A stretch of DNA of 64,000 nt, taken from Drosophila miranda (taxonomy: Eukaryota > Arthropoda > Insecta > Diptera > Drosophilidae). Positions within the stretch are counted from its first letter, which is position 1; each line of letters starts with the position of its first letter. The position numbers and the translations under genes are program-made. Shown here one piece after another: positions 31,122 through 42,386 of the stretch. Location: contig NC_046676.1 in NCBI RefSeq assembly GCF_003369915.1, positions 3,596,001 to 3,660,000 on the forward strand, written 5' to 3'. The notes beneath the pieces were generated by a model that made no database searches, was not told where the DNA came from, and worked only from the letters and a program-made list of their open reading frames with translations.

Positions 31122-32555
31122 ATGGAGGTAGATAAGGAGCAAACACGGGTTGGGATGTCAACCCAAACGTCGGTGGAAAGCGTGACTGCTACCACCGGCG
31201 GGCACGGGGAGGAGCAATCCTCTCTGCGTGTCGCCAGCGGTCACACCTCGGGCATGGCGGGAGCAGGTCATGTCAGTTGTAATACTACTGCCACAAAAAC
31301 GACGCGTTGCAGGGTGAGCCGCGCGGGTGCCGTTGTCGATGCAGACTCGGACCTGGAGAGCGTGCTATCCCTTAGCAAGACCGAAGAGGAAAGCCTTCTC
31401 CGCTCGCCGGAACCAGGCACCAGCTCCCTGCGTAGGGAAGGGCCGAAGCGTTCCAGGGAGGGGATGAAGGCAAAAGCTCAGTATAAGGCGGCCCTCAAGT
31501 TACTGAGCCGGCTCCAGGGCAAGGCGGATATCTCCCAAGAGGAGAAGTCCAAGCTAGCCTGAGCTGAGCAACGGGTACAGGAGGGCCGCGAATACTACGC
31601 GCAGCTGCCGCAGATGAAGGCAACAAACGGTGGATTCGCCAACAAGGTGGAGGAGATGTTGGCCACCAAGAGGCAACGCTCGATCGAGAGTGCTGCCAAA
31701 GACACTCCGGCGAGCAAGCGGCAACGCGGGCCCAAGGTGGCCACCCCCCAGCCGAAGACGAGGAAGCCGAGGCAGAAGGCCATGAGCGAGGTGTCCAAGA
31801 GACATCTCATTGTGGCCTTGATCGATCGCAGCGATGAGAACGGGAAGATGACGGCGGCGCAGTGGAAGTTAGTCCACGCGCAGCTCGTCGAGGCACTGTT
31901 CTCGCGAATGGAGGAGGACCCTAGCGCTCCCATGCCCACGTTCGATGGAGCGGGATGGCTGAACGGGGTCAAAATCCTCAAGTGCAATGACGACCCAACG
32001 CGGCAGTGGCTGGTGCAGAAGGTGCCCCTACTGGAAGCTCTGTGGGAGGGGGCCAAGCTGGAGGTGGTAGACAGGGAGCTGATCCCGTCCATACCAAAGG
32101 CGAAGGTGCTCTTCCCCATTGCTGTCCAGGGTGAGCGAGCACTGAAGCTGCTGCAGAGGCAAAATCCGGACGTGCCAACGGCTGATTGGAAGGTTCTGCA
32201 TGCCGGTAGCCCACTACCCAACGAGGGGGGCCAGCACGTGATCCTCCAGATCAGCAAGGTGGCGGAGGACATCCTGTATCCCAAGTTCGGGAAGATGGCG
32301 TGGGGCGTAGGTAGCGTATACCTACGGCTGAAAAAGCGCCACCCCGAGGATAAAGATGCGCACACCCTCCAGGCAGGCGAGGTCGAGAAGGACCTAGGTC
32401 TGGAGACCATAGTGGAGGCCGCCCAGGGTCTTGCGCTGGACGACTCGGAGGAGGAGGAAGACGGTGACGGTGACCTGACAATCATAGTCAACCCGTCGTG
32501 CGAGGTTGAGTTAGCCACCCATGACACTAAGGGTGCTGCAACTCAATCTCCATAA
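31122..32555 (+). pseudogene. LINE ORF1 (Gag) with one internal stop
   Basis: The frame runs from ATG 31122 to TAA 32553 with a single TGA at 31560-31562 after 146 codons; the downstream ATG at 31614 is in the same frame. The N-terminal part is S/T-rich and basic (RREGPKRSREGMKAK). The C-terminal part has the conserved block PIAVQGERALKLLQRQNPD ... WKVLHAG ... GQHVILQI, as in Gag proteins of Drosophila LOA-type elements. No CCHC knuckles are visible. Overlaps the start of ORF2 by about 35 bases. Confidence 0.85.
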
Positions 32556-35500
32556 AAGCAAGGTAGCGTCGGCGGAGCTCCTCATTGCCATGGAGCAAGG
32601 GCCCGCCGACATAGAAAGCTATGGATTGCGTCAGGCAACTCTGTGGCCGGACTAAAGTCCTCAAATTACAGCCTTCTCTACTCAACATCGGTAAGCAGGA
32701 ACAGAACCGCCGTACTCGTACGGAAGGGAATCCATGCTCATCTTATGTCTCATTATAGCACGGATGACCTGACGGTGGTGATGCTGGAGAGCGAGGAAAA
32801 GCGCCTAATGGCAGCTTCCTGCTACATGGCACACGACAGGCCCGCCCCACCGGAAGAACTTTGGAGTCTGGTGACAGAAATCTCCAACTCCTCATCGGTG
32901 CAGACGCCAACGCCCACCACAATGTGTGGGGAAGCCCTGACACCAACGATAGAGGTGAGTCACTCCTAGACTTTATCTTATCCACTAACTTAGATGTAGC
33001 AAACGTGGGGGAGGAACACACCTTCGTGGGTCCCACCTCGTCAAACGTGCTAGACCTAACTCTTGTCACGGGAAAGAGTACCTTGGTATCTGACTGGAGA
33101 GTCCTCGAAAGACCATCCTTCTCAGACCATAAGTACATTCAGTTCAAGTGCGAATTCAAACACTCTTCGAAGATAACAGTCTATAGAAACCCCCGAAACA
33201 CAAACTGGGTAAAGTTTAAAAAGACTGTTACTTCGAAGCTCGCGAATCCGGGCTCAGTGAAATCCGCGGAGGATATAGAGAAGTCCCTAAAGACCCTATC
33301 CAACGAGTTACTGAACGCCTACCATGCATCGTGCAAGCCCTCGAGAACGAAGAGGAGGTCCAAGCCACTCTGGTGGAACCGAGATCTCTCTCTCCAAAGG
33401 AACAACCTCAAGGAATTCTTCAAGATCGCCAAACAAGTGAACGAAGAGATTGTCAATGAGGAATATAAAATCCTACTTAGGAGCTACAAGAAGGAAATAC
33501 GTAAGGCACAAAGGAACTCGTGGAGAAACTTCTGCTCCAACATTGAGAAAGTGCCCGAAACCGCTAGGCTCCGGAAGCTGCCCTTAAAGCAGCCCACAGT
33601 ACAGAGCCAACTAAAACTAGACAACGGACAGTGGACAGAGGGCAGTAAAGAAGCCCTAACAGCACTAATGGAGGCGCACTTCCCTGGATGCACCGAGGTC
33701 ACTGACGCCAAGGAGCATCAGGACCTAGCAACTGAGGAACAGCACCCCCAATAGGTCTGTTAACCACTAAGAGAATCCACTGGGCCATAGACTCCTTCGC
33801 GGCCATAAAAGCACCAGGACTGGACGGGATATTCCCAGCCATGATGCAGTTGACCAAAGAGGTTATTACCCCATGGCTCTTCGCAATATACTCAGCATGC
33901 CTAAGTACAGGCTATATCCCCATCCAATGGAGAACCTCGAGGGTTGTCTTCCTCCCTAAGGCAGGAAAGTGCAGCCACGTGAGTCCCAAGGATTACAGAC
34001 CGATAAGCCTTACCTCCTTTCTACTAAAAACACTAGAAAAGCTGTTGGATTTACATATCAGGAATGAGGTAGGGGGACTGATGTCAATAAACCAACACGC
34101 CTACACCAAGGGGAAATCAGTGGAGACGGTACTACACTCGCTAGTAGCCACCATCGAGAGCGCCCTTCACAACAAAAAGTATGCTTTGGGAGCATTTGTG
34201 GACATCTCAGGAGCATTCAACAACGTGGCAACAACCGCAATAACAAGTCGCCTAGAAGCGAATAACATACACCCTGCAATCAACGTCTGGATCAAAAACC
34301 TCCTAAGTTGTAGACGGGTGCAATCGGAGTGGGGCACCGCTTCCATGGTGAAGGGGGCACACAGAGGCACACCTCAAGGTGGAGTCCTATCGCCACTACT
34401 GTGGAATTTGGTGGTCGACGACCTCATTAAGAGATTTGAAAGGAAGGCCCCAAAAATAACAGCCTATGCAGATGACATAAGCATACTTATTACGGGTGTA
34501 TGTCCATCGACCCTCAGCTCCATAATGGAACGTACACTCAGGGAGATACGTGAGTGGGCGGAAGAGGTAGGACTCAGTATCAACGCGGACAAGACAGACC
34601 TCATCCTCTTTACCAAGAGGTACAAGGTACCGATATGGACCCCCCCGAAAATTGACCAAACTAGGCTGACTCCAAAATCACAGGTGAAATACCTAGGCAC
34701 AGTACTGGACAGCAAGCTGGCATGGAGGCCCAATGTAGTGGAAAGGGTGAAGAAGGCTACCATTGCGCTTTATGCATCCAAGAAGATGCTCAGCAGCACA
34801 TGGGGCCTGTCACCTGCTCTAATGCACTGGATCTACATCTCGGTGGTGCGACCAACTCTGCTGTATGGAGCCTTAGTGTGGTGGCAGGCTATTGAAAAGA
34901 AGACATACCATAAGCTTATGGAAAAGACTCAGCGACAGGCTCTGCTCTGTATTACAGGGGCGCTGAGGTCAACCCCAACAAAAGCACTCGAAACTATACT
35001 CGGAATCGACCCCCTGGACATTCACGCTCGCCTGATTGCGGGAAAGGCAGCACAACGCCTTATAGCATCAGGAAACCTATCCATACAAGGATACGGGCAC
35101 AGTTCAATTGGCAGGGACATGACCAGATCAACTGATTACATGACCCCCCAAACTTGCCTTGACGTCAAAACAACCACATCTTTGGGACCTGAAGACTGGA
35201 AAATTGGAAGGGACCAAACTGAGCACCTCAATATATACACAGACGGCTCCAAGATGGAAGGAGGAGTAGGAGCGGGCCTATACTGTACAGACCCTGAGAT
35301 AAGGCTGTCGTATAAGCTACCGGACCAATGCAGCATATTCCAGGCAGAAGTTTTTGCCATCGGGAAGGCAGCGGAGGTCGCTCTCCTTACAGAACGAGCA
35401 CACGATGCGGTCAACCTATTCGTCGACAGCCAAGCGGCGATAAGATCCATGCAGTCGTCCGCGGTCAGTTCCAGAAGTGTCTTGGCGAGCAGGGAGGCAT

Positions 35501-36072
35501 TAGACATCCTAAGCACGACAAAGACAGTGCGGATCTATTGGGTTCCCAGCCACCAGGGCATCGAAGGAAACGAAGCGGCGGACGTACTAGCTAAGGAAGG
35601 CGTCGGGCTGGAGAATAGGAAAACCGAGAACGTGCCTGCCTCCCTCAGAACGCTGCAAGGCGATCTAGAGAAGAAGGCTAGAGCACAGACTGATAGCAGG
35701 TGGAGGAGTACCACCACCTGCAGAGCCTCGAAGATAATGTGCAAGGACCGCAACGAGAAACTTAGCCACTACCTACTGCACCTACCACGAAAGGACTGTA
35801 GATTGCTAGTGGGGATACTAACAGGTCACTGTCTGGCTGCTGCACATGCAGCAAAGCTAGGCATCACCAACAGAGACAGTTGTAGGAAATGTGAGGAACC
35901 TGGGGCTATCGAAACCCTGGAACATCTCATCTGCAACTGTCCGGCTCTCTCAAGGGCAAGGAGGAGATACCTGGGCGCCCCAGTGTTGGCATCACTGGAA
36001 GATGCCTCCAAAAGGACGCCACAGGAACTGCTGGCCTATGCTAAAAACACCTCGATTCTCGGGGACTTTTAA
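32521..36072 (+). pseudogene. LINE ORF2: endonuclease, reverse transcriptase, RNase H
   Basis: ATG 32521 begins MTLRVLQLNLHKSKVAS, the endonuclease start, but reaches TAA at about 32653. Frames then change near 32640, 32860-32900 and 33750. The endonuclease continues with LLIGADANAHHNVWGS and FSDHKYIQF. From about 33803 RT is read: APGLDGIFPAMM, PKAGK...DYRPISLTSFLLK, GTPQGGVLSPLLWNL and AYADDISILI with the catalytic YADD. The RNase H domain (about 35230-35610) has YTDGSKMEGG, QAEVFAI, LFVDSQAA and SHQGIEGNEAAD. Near the end CRKCEEPGAIETLEHLICNC is the usual zinc motif. The RT-RNase H part (33841-36072, 743 codons) is uninterrupted. Confidence 0.9.
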
Positions 36073-36185
36073 AACCACATTAACACTCCCGCGACGGTTC
36101 ATACACCCCCCCATCCGGATAACAAAGGGCCATATTGGCCTATGCGTGGCCCCGCTGAGGGCCGTCCGGGTTAACCTAACCTAAC

Positions 36186-36198
36186 CTTAGCTGCTATC
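36186..36198. repeat. Target-site duplication, right of LINE
   Basis: CTTAGCTGCTATC, identical to 30840-30852, followed by host TTTAGTTCC. Confidence 0.85.
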
Positions 36199-36702
36199 TT
36201 TAGTTCCAAATGTTTTCGTACGAAGTCATAAACAGTTTTTGTACTATCAACAATTAACACACACATTTTAAACCATGAAAATGGAATTATGACTGGATTG
36301 AATGGAGTAAAAACTCAAATTTAATTTAAAATTTAAAAAAATGTTGGCGTCTAGTTTCAAATTGACCAAAAGGGTATGTTAATGCAAGCAGTTTATTTAA
36401 GTGTGAACTGCTTGCTCAACAAAATTCACAAATTTACGATTTTTGCGGAGAGACCTGTTTGGTGCTGCGCGTTGAGTCTCGCAGACTCTTTTGATGACAT
36501 AGGTTCGAGACCGCCCGGAGACAAAGACTCAAAATTCAAATTTGATTGCGTTTTTGAAATGAATCGCTGAGAGCGGCGGGTGCCCCTCTCTTTGGCCGGG
36601 TTAATTTTACAATAATTAATGCCGTAAATGCAAGAGGGAGGTAGATTGATTGAACAGGTGGGAATTCGCCTTCGGTGCCCGTGTAACGGTTATCAAATCC
36701 GT
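36199..36702. other. Spacer left of the duplicated segment
   Basis: Unrecognised sequence between the LINE and the duplication breakpoint. Near 36455-36525 a stretch with GTGCTGCGCG, then GAGTCTCGCAGACTC and GGTTCGAGACC loosely resembles a tRNA with B-box, but it does not fold well by eye. It has no counterpart next to the source copy, so it was present before, or came with, the duplication. Confidence 0.45.
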
Positions 36703-37097
36703 GAGATCAGCCAACCTCGGCCACGGCCTCGCCCACGGCCAGTCAATCCTCGCAGGATGCCAACAGTAATGTTAACGCTGGAGTCTTCGGGGGATCATCC
36801 GCTCCCATGTCACCCTCTGAGCCCTACGATAACCATCCAGTAAGTCGGATCCGCGGAGAATCCAGCAGTAAATATCAGCCGACGACTCAGGCTGGCAACC
36901 CTTTTCAAGCCCAGTTGGACTCAAATCTTGAAGATATGTGTGACAATTTGTCGCGCTTGAAGTTTTTGGCAACTGATTTGGGCACTGAGATTGAATCGCA
37001 AAATGAGCTACTGGACAACATGAACTATAAAATCGAGGATGTCGACCTGAAGATGACCAGGCAAAACAAGGATATGAATAAATTGCAAAAAAAATAG
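36703..37097 (+). pseudogene. Snap29: Partial Snap29 copy (C-terminal half)
   Basis: Corresponds to the C-terminal 130 or so residues of Snap29, starting within the linker between the two SNARE helices and holding the complete Qc SNARE helix. No promoter or N-terminal exon. The first ATG in frame (36807) gives 96 codons. Differences from the source include a changed A to T near 36757 and L to Q near the end (LQKK). Presumed non-functional fragment. Confidence 0.9.
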
Positions 37098-38253
37098 TTG
37101 TAATCATCTTTATTGAATTCTTTATTATATTTATAACATAGTCATAGCATATCTCTCGCATAATGAATGACCAGGCCATTGCAAATGCATTCCTCATTTT
37201 AGTTTTCAGCTTTGTACTGATACACAAACCAAAAGAAATTATTCGCGTTCACTTATTGAATAAAAAGTTCATATAAACGAAAAAAACAAACTTTTTTCTG
37301 AAAAATTGGTTGCCCAATGGGAAATATTCTCATTTCCGCACTGCACAATAGGTAGAATTGTTTTTTTTTTCGAACTAGATCTCGAACGAGCTGCATCACC
37401 GCAGCTGATCCGAGGGAGGGAGTCCGAGTCAGAGGAACTGGCGCTCCAGAAAGCCAGGCAAAGAGAAAAATAAATCCTTAGATTCCACGTAGATTGCTTG
37501 CAGGGGTACATAGAACACTTGGCCGGAACCAGCACTCCCCACATAAATATCACTTCTATCCGTCGCCTGCGACTAGAAACGGTAAAAGATTTTCTAATTA
37601 TACTAGACTACAAAGTTAAATTTTTTAATTACTTTTCAAATACGCAGATAGATTTGGGGCGTTAGAAATGTTTAATGAATTATTGGTTTTTCATGGTGTG
37701 GTTTTATCTATTCGTTCTATGAACTGGCACATCTACATACATATGTATGTACTCAGGAGTACTTAAAAGTAGCTAATCGTGTAGAAAAAAAACTTTGTGG
37801 GCAGTTCGACCTTTTTCGTTACAACATTTTTTTATTTATATAAAAAGTTCAATAAAAGGGAGTAGCTAAAATTAGCATATCTTGAATCAAAATCGAGATA
37901 TATGGTTTCCCATCCTCGACGGAACGATTAACCCATTGTCGCCCAAGGCGGTTTTTTAATATTCCACCAAAAATAAAGAAAATTGAATCATTTTGGCGCT
38001 GTTACAGTGAAAGATATCGTGTGTGTGTTTTTTTTTTTTTGTAATTTCAGAGAAAAGATTTACAAACAGTATTATTTTCCGCAGTTTAACTCAATTTGTT
38101 ATCCTGTTTAATTAAAGAGGTCATAAGTGGGCTAAGGTCGTTTTTTCATCGGTATATACTTGGTATATTTCTGAGGGTGTCACTGCCTAGCGCGCATAAT
38201 TGTAATTTGTAATTAACCCAAACAAGTTAAAGTTGGGAAAAAGTGTGGAAAAA

Positions 38254-39188
38254 ATGGAAGATTATTTTTCATATTGCACTCAAATGCTCAAGGAACCACT
38301 GCAACTTGGGTAAGCATCGAAATTTGATACATTTGCACAATCATGTGCTGCCTAGACGCTGCCTCTTACTCTTCTAGAAAACTCGTTGGCTCTGGCTCAA
38401 AATTTGAGGTAGAACAGTCGCCATTTGGGGCTGGCGATGATGATTTTAATGTCGACGAAATGGAAGATTGTGATAACGCTCCAGATGTTGATGAAGAAGA
38501 GCTCGCTTCTCCATGGACCCAATCGTTTGAGGAACTCAAAAAATTGATGGAGCCGATCAATGAGAACATTTTTAAGCGCATCACACGTGAGGGGCACCAG
38601 GGCCGAGGTCTGGTGCCAGACAAGGCACGTGTCGCTGTGCGCTATAGTGGTTATTGGGAAGGCGAGAGTTCTCCTTTTGATTCCTCATTGATGCGCCGAA
38701 CTAAATTATATTTTGAGACCGGTGCCGGTTGCGATGTGCTAGAAGGCCTCCAGGCTGCTGTACTTACCATGCGCCCATATGAAAAAGCCGAGTTTATTAT
38801 ATCCTATAAGTTGCTATTTCACGAGATAGGCTGCCCGCCGCGCATTAAACCACGTTCAGATGGACTTTTCAAAATCGAAGTTCTTGACTTCACATTGATC
38901 GGGGACTCAGATGCCTTCGCGTCAATGGCCGCTGTGGATCGGGACAAGTTTGCAATAGTTTACCCCAAGGCATTAGACATGCACATGCATGGCAAGGACT
39001 GTGTGAAGCGCTTTCGCTACCGCAACGCCGTCACTGCCTTCGAGCGGGCGGTAACCTCTCTAAACTATTGCCGCCTAGCCAATGATGAGGATGAGCGCAA
39101 GCAAATCGCTCTGTTGATCACTCTCAATGTAACTATGCAACTTGTAGCGTCGCGGCTCATCCCTACTTATGTGTTTTTTTTAAAACTT
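38254..39188 (+). pseudogene. shu: Truncated shu copy (exons 1-2)
   Basis: Exons 38254-38309 and 38378-39143 are intact and match the source, including the 68-bp first intron and probably all of the upstream promoter region. The second intron starts GTAGCG but is cut at 39189 by the LTR; the TPR-containing third exon is not in the window. Reading through, the frame stays open into the LTR antisense strand to 39530. So a transcript could encode an FKBP domain protein without TPRs, with an LTR-derived tail. If the LTR array is an insertion, exon 3 may lie beyond the right edge. Confidence 0.88.
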
Positions 39189-40783
39189 TGTAAGGAAGTT
39201 CTCAGGCCGAGGTACAGCTTCTCAGTCTGTCCAGGGCCCGGTCCTTCCCCACAGCAAAATTTGTTGTGTGAGGACCTAAGGGGAGAGCCGCTCGTGGCGA
39301 AAGCGCGCCCGTGGGGTGGATCGTGGGACGGTCGGGCCTGGCCCGGCCACGAGGCGTGGGTGAAGCCGTGCTTGGGAGCTGCAGAGACGTGCGTTGGGGG
39401 TCATGTGTGGCGGGAGACGGGGTTTGGGTCAGGGATCGGAAAGGTGTGGGAGAGGGGAGCCCAGCCTAGCAGATGCCGCATGATCCACGACTCACATCTG
39501 CGTCGCCGGGTCCCCCGGGCGAGGGTGTAGGAGAGGGAACCCAGCTTTGCGAATGCCGCGTGAATCCACGACTCACATCCAGCATCGCCGGGTCCCCAGG
39601 GGAGAAAGGTATAGGAGAGGGAAAACCCAGCTTGGTGAATGCCGCATGAATCCACGACTCACATCCACTTCGCCGGGCCTCCCGGGAAAAGGGAAGAGAG
39701 GGGGAGGGGGGTGAGTGACTCCTACGGGCGAATGTTCTGAGACAGAGATTGGGTTGAGGCTGGTGTCTTTATTGTTTTCGGATCATTTCCCTACTTAAAA
39801 TCCCGCGCCTGCAGCGGGGAAATAAACGCCAAAAAAAAATATCATAAACAACATGTGGGCATAGATATGTAAAGAAACTGCGGGAATGTTCTGCTTATAC
39901 CTGCCTACTGCACCGATCTATCCCCCCAGAGCTCACATACGTGAGGTGGCTCACCCTTGTGTCCCTTCTTTGGGTCCTGTTCTCCCACGGCGGGTCCTCG
40001 TCACTTCGGTGGCTTCCTTTGCACACCGCGTGGGTGCGGTCACAGCTGGTTTTATTCACCGCGTGCGGGCGAACACGGCTTATTGCGTACACGGCGCGGT
40101 CACGGCTAGTTTTTCACATCTATTTTGGCTTCCGCCGCACAACCGGTCTGGCTCAGCCCTCCGAGATCACTCTCGAGCTTGGCTCGCGCTGGACCGTGCC
40201 AGGCCTCTGCTTTTCTTTTTCGGAGCTTCTCTGCCGCTTCGCTGTTGCGCCGCCTTCGGCTGCCGGTCTCGGCTGCGTGGGTGTATGGCTGCGGGTGTGT
40301 ATTGCCTGCTTCGCCGTCGGCTCTTTTCCTCGGCTGCGTGGGCGTAATACCGATCGGCGGCTTCTCTGCCGCTTCGTTCTCTTTCATGTTGTCTCTTTTC
40401 GTCTGCGTATAGCCGTTCTCTTCCTTGCGTTGGCTGCGTGGGCGTACGAGCGTATCTCTTTCGGGTTGGTTCTCTTTTCCTTCGTATAGCCGTGGTGTAC
40501 GTCTCTCTTCGCTGCGTGGCCGTAGTGTGCGTCTCTCTTACGTGTTGGTTCTCTTAGTTCTAATAAGTAAAAAGGCCTACTGTTTTGGGGTTTCTTAGCC
40601 TATTTCTTACTTTAATGGGTGAAAATAAGGATTCATTGTTGTTTGTCTTGGTAATACTAATAATAATAGAAGTAATAAAATCGGATAATAGTGAATAATA
40701 ATGAAATTAGATAACAAGCCGTCGGGGCGGTCCCTTTAGGGGATGGTGTCGTGGTCAGTGTTGTGGAGGCTTACGCCTTCACA
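39189..40783 (-). repeat. LTR 1 (left, 3' LTR of unit 1)
   Basis: 1,595 bp, TG...CA ends (TGTAAGGAAG at 39189, CTTCACA at 40777-40783). On the minus strand the LTR runs TGTGAAGGCG to CTTCCTTACA. A tandem repeat of about 80 bp, three copies, with CCACGACTCACATC, lies at 39470-39690. AATAAA on the minus strand is at 39769-39774, with a possible TATA-like TTTTAAGTA just upstream at about 39790. GCTGCGTGGGCGTA-type repeats occupy 40270-40530. Confidence 0.9.
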
Positions 40784-41470
40784 CTCCCTTCCTACTTCGG
40801 GGTGGGGCGCGGTGAAATGCGCACCAAATTTCCGCTGATGCATACGCGGAAGCGTTGGCCGTCGTGGTGTTCTAGGCCGCGCCGCGTTTGCCTGAGCGCT
40901 GGCGCCTTCCAGCAGGCTTTGCGGGATGCGGCGGTCAGGCGTGCTTACCCGCCAGGCGACTGGGGCGATTGGCCATTCCTGCTCCTCCTGCAGCGCGTTT
41001 AGCTCGGGCATCTCCTCGAACGCTGTGAGCAGTCCGCCCGCCTCTGCCTCTTCCAAGCCCAATGACAGGTCGCTGTCCTCCTTTGGTTGGCTCGGGTTTC
41101 CTGGTTCGGCCTCTCGGGCCGTGCAGCTCGTCGGTTCCGGGTTCGGGGCGTTGTGGTCGGTGGGAACTGGCGATAGCCACTTCATTGGTGCGTGGTCCAG
41201 CGGCTGCCAATCGGGATTCTCCCCTCTTTCCGGGGCTGCCGCCTCCTCCTGCGCGTCCCACTCCTGCAGTCTGGCGTGCCACCCGTCGTCCCAGCTGGTG
41301 TCCGGGATCGGGCCGTTTGGGTTCTCCTGTTGATGGTCCATGCTGCGTGGTGTTGCCCGGTTCTGCTTGCGGGGTCGGGGAGTGGTGTCTTGCTTGTGGT
41401 TGGCTGGTCGTGGACCGTGGTTGCCTTGAGCTGGGCGGCGACGCACCCCTAGGATGCCCCTCCGTGCCAT
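40736..41470 (-). CDS. Unit 1 extra ORF between integrase remnant and LTR
   Basis: 244 codons, P-, E-, Q- and R-rich: basic start (MARRGILGVRRRPAQG), acidic centre (LSLGLEEAEAGGLL), basic end. No transmembrane segment, so not a normal Env, though it is in the env position. The last 16 codons lie inside the LTR, so the ORF spans the polypurine tract. The same ORF is kept in all three units. Function unknown; could be the end of pol after rearrangement or an accessory protein. Confidence 0.55.
   Translation of the reverse strand: MARRGILGVRRRPAQGNHGPRPANHKQDTTPRPRKQNRATPRSMDHQQENPNGPIPDTSWDDGWHARLQEWDAQEEAAAPERGENPDWQPLDHAPMKWLSPVPTDHNAPNPEPTSCTAREAEPGNPSQPKEDSDLSLGLEEAEAGGLLTAFEEMPELNALQEEQEWPIAPVAWRVSTPDRRIPQSLLEGASAQANAARPRTPRRPTLPRMHQRKFGAHFTAPHPEVGRECEGVSLHNTDHDTIP
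40784..40796 (-). promoter_or_regulatory. Polypurine tract, unit 1
   Basis: On the minus strand GTAGGAAGGGAG directly precedes the LTR start TGTGAAGG. Same in unit 2 (49318) and unit 3 (59025). Confidence 0.7.
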
Positions 41471-41735
41471 CCTCTGCCTCTAGAGGCTGTGCGTCGCTCG
41501 TCCTTGGGTTGTCCGTGTCGGATCTGGTGGGGGGAAGAAACCTTGTTTGGTTAGAACCTGACCTGTGCCACTGAGGTGCCCTGTGCCCTGGGTTTCCCTG
41601 ATCGGTGCATTTTCTAGTTTCTGGCTATTTCTTACTCTAATCCCTTAAGGGGAGTTAAGCTATCTTACTGCGTGTGTACGCGGTTGCCCCTTGCGGGGCG
41701 AGGAAATTACGGCAGCGCACTACCATAAGTAGCCC

Positions 41736-42326
41736 TCATGAACTCGCGGTTTTCCTGGTGCTGGGGTCGTCGTCATCGTTGTCTTCGTTGTCTTCGCTGG
41801 TGAGTGTGTGCTCGTTGTCGTGGTAGGCCTTGAGGTCGGCTAGTCCGGCCGTTCGTCGTTGTCTTCCTGGATGCTTCTGGAGTCGTGCTATGGTGGGAGA
41901 AATAAATTTTACTACTTTGTAAGGCCCCTCATATTTGGGAGCCAGTTTGGCAGCGAAGTTGTCCGCCGCTTTGGACAGGTGATGTTGGCGTAGCATCACG
42001 AGCGTCCCGATCGTGGGTCTCCATTCGCGTCGAAGTAGGTTGTAGTTCCTGCTCTGCGTCTGTGATGCCTGCTGGGTATTTTCCTGTACGATGGCGAAGA
42101 TTTCCTTGTGTCGCTTGGCCTTGTCGGTTGGGATCTCTGTCACTTCGCCTAGTCCTGGGGTCGCCTCTTCGTACAAGGCTCCAGGCAACCGAGGTTCCCG
42201 GCCGAGTACGATGAATTCTGGGCTGAAGCCTGTGGTGTCCGATGTGCTGCTGTTGATGGCTAGGCTGAGTTCGGGCAGCAGCTCGTCCCATGTCCGCTGG
42301 TCTCCATCGATGTACTGGGCGATCAT
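41736..42326 (-). pseudogene. pol: Unit 1 integrase C-terminal remnant
   Basis: 196 codons from an internal ATG. Just upstream in frame is PYTPQQNPTERANRTIKT, the segment around the third catalytic residue (E) of Ty3/gypsy integrases, then AINSSTSDTTGFSPEF and the SH3-like end KYEGPYKVVKFISPTIARL. The zinc domain and the first two catalytic aspartates are missing. A TAG near 42402 (absent in units 2 and 3) separates it from the 5' flank. Confidence 0.85.
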
Positions 42327-42386
42327 GGTTTTGATCGTCCTGTTGGCTCGTTCCGTGGGGTTTTGTTGTGGGGTATAGGGCTTGCT

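Larger units (their letters stand above)
30853..36185 (+). mobile_element. Non-LTR retrotransposon, LOA-like (bilbo/TRIM type)
   Basis: A 5.33-kb element bounded by a 13-bp target duplication. It has an ORF1 Gag of the DUF4780-like kind, an ORF2 with apurinic endonuclease, reverse transcriptase, RNase H and C-terminal zinc motif, and a 3' end of short TAACC-type repeats (TTAACCTAACCTAAC) instead of poly-A. An RNase H domain plus this type of Gag fits the LOA clade, described in obscura-group flies as bilbo and TRIM; clade assignment is inference. It is close to full length but ORF1 has one stop and ORF2 at least three frame changes. Confidence 0.9.
36703..39189 (+). repeat. Segmental duplication, second copy
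   Basis: Direct copy of 26786-29264. Left join: GTGAGATCAGCC here against ATCGAGATCAGCC in the source. Right end: the shu intron reads AAAACTTT and then enters the LTR (TGTAAGGAAG), whereas the source continues TCCAG. Very few differences over 2.48 kb mean a recent event. Confidence 0.95.

Noticed and set aside
31595..32527. 310-codon minus-strand ORF opposite LINE ORF1
   Set aside because: S/P-rich shadow of a GC-rich coding region; the plus strand has the family-specific Gag motifs.
36445..36530. Functional tRNA gene
   Set aside because: A GGTTCGAGACC box is present but T-stem and acceptor pairings are poor and no anticodon arm is evident.
39886..40489. Plus-strand ORFs in the LTR (for example 153 and 182 codons)
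   Set aside because: They are GC-rich LTR sequence antisense to the element, with biased composition and no domain; repeated in each LTR only because the LTR is.
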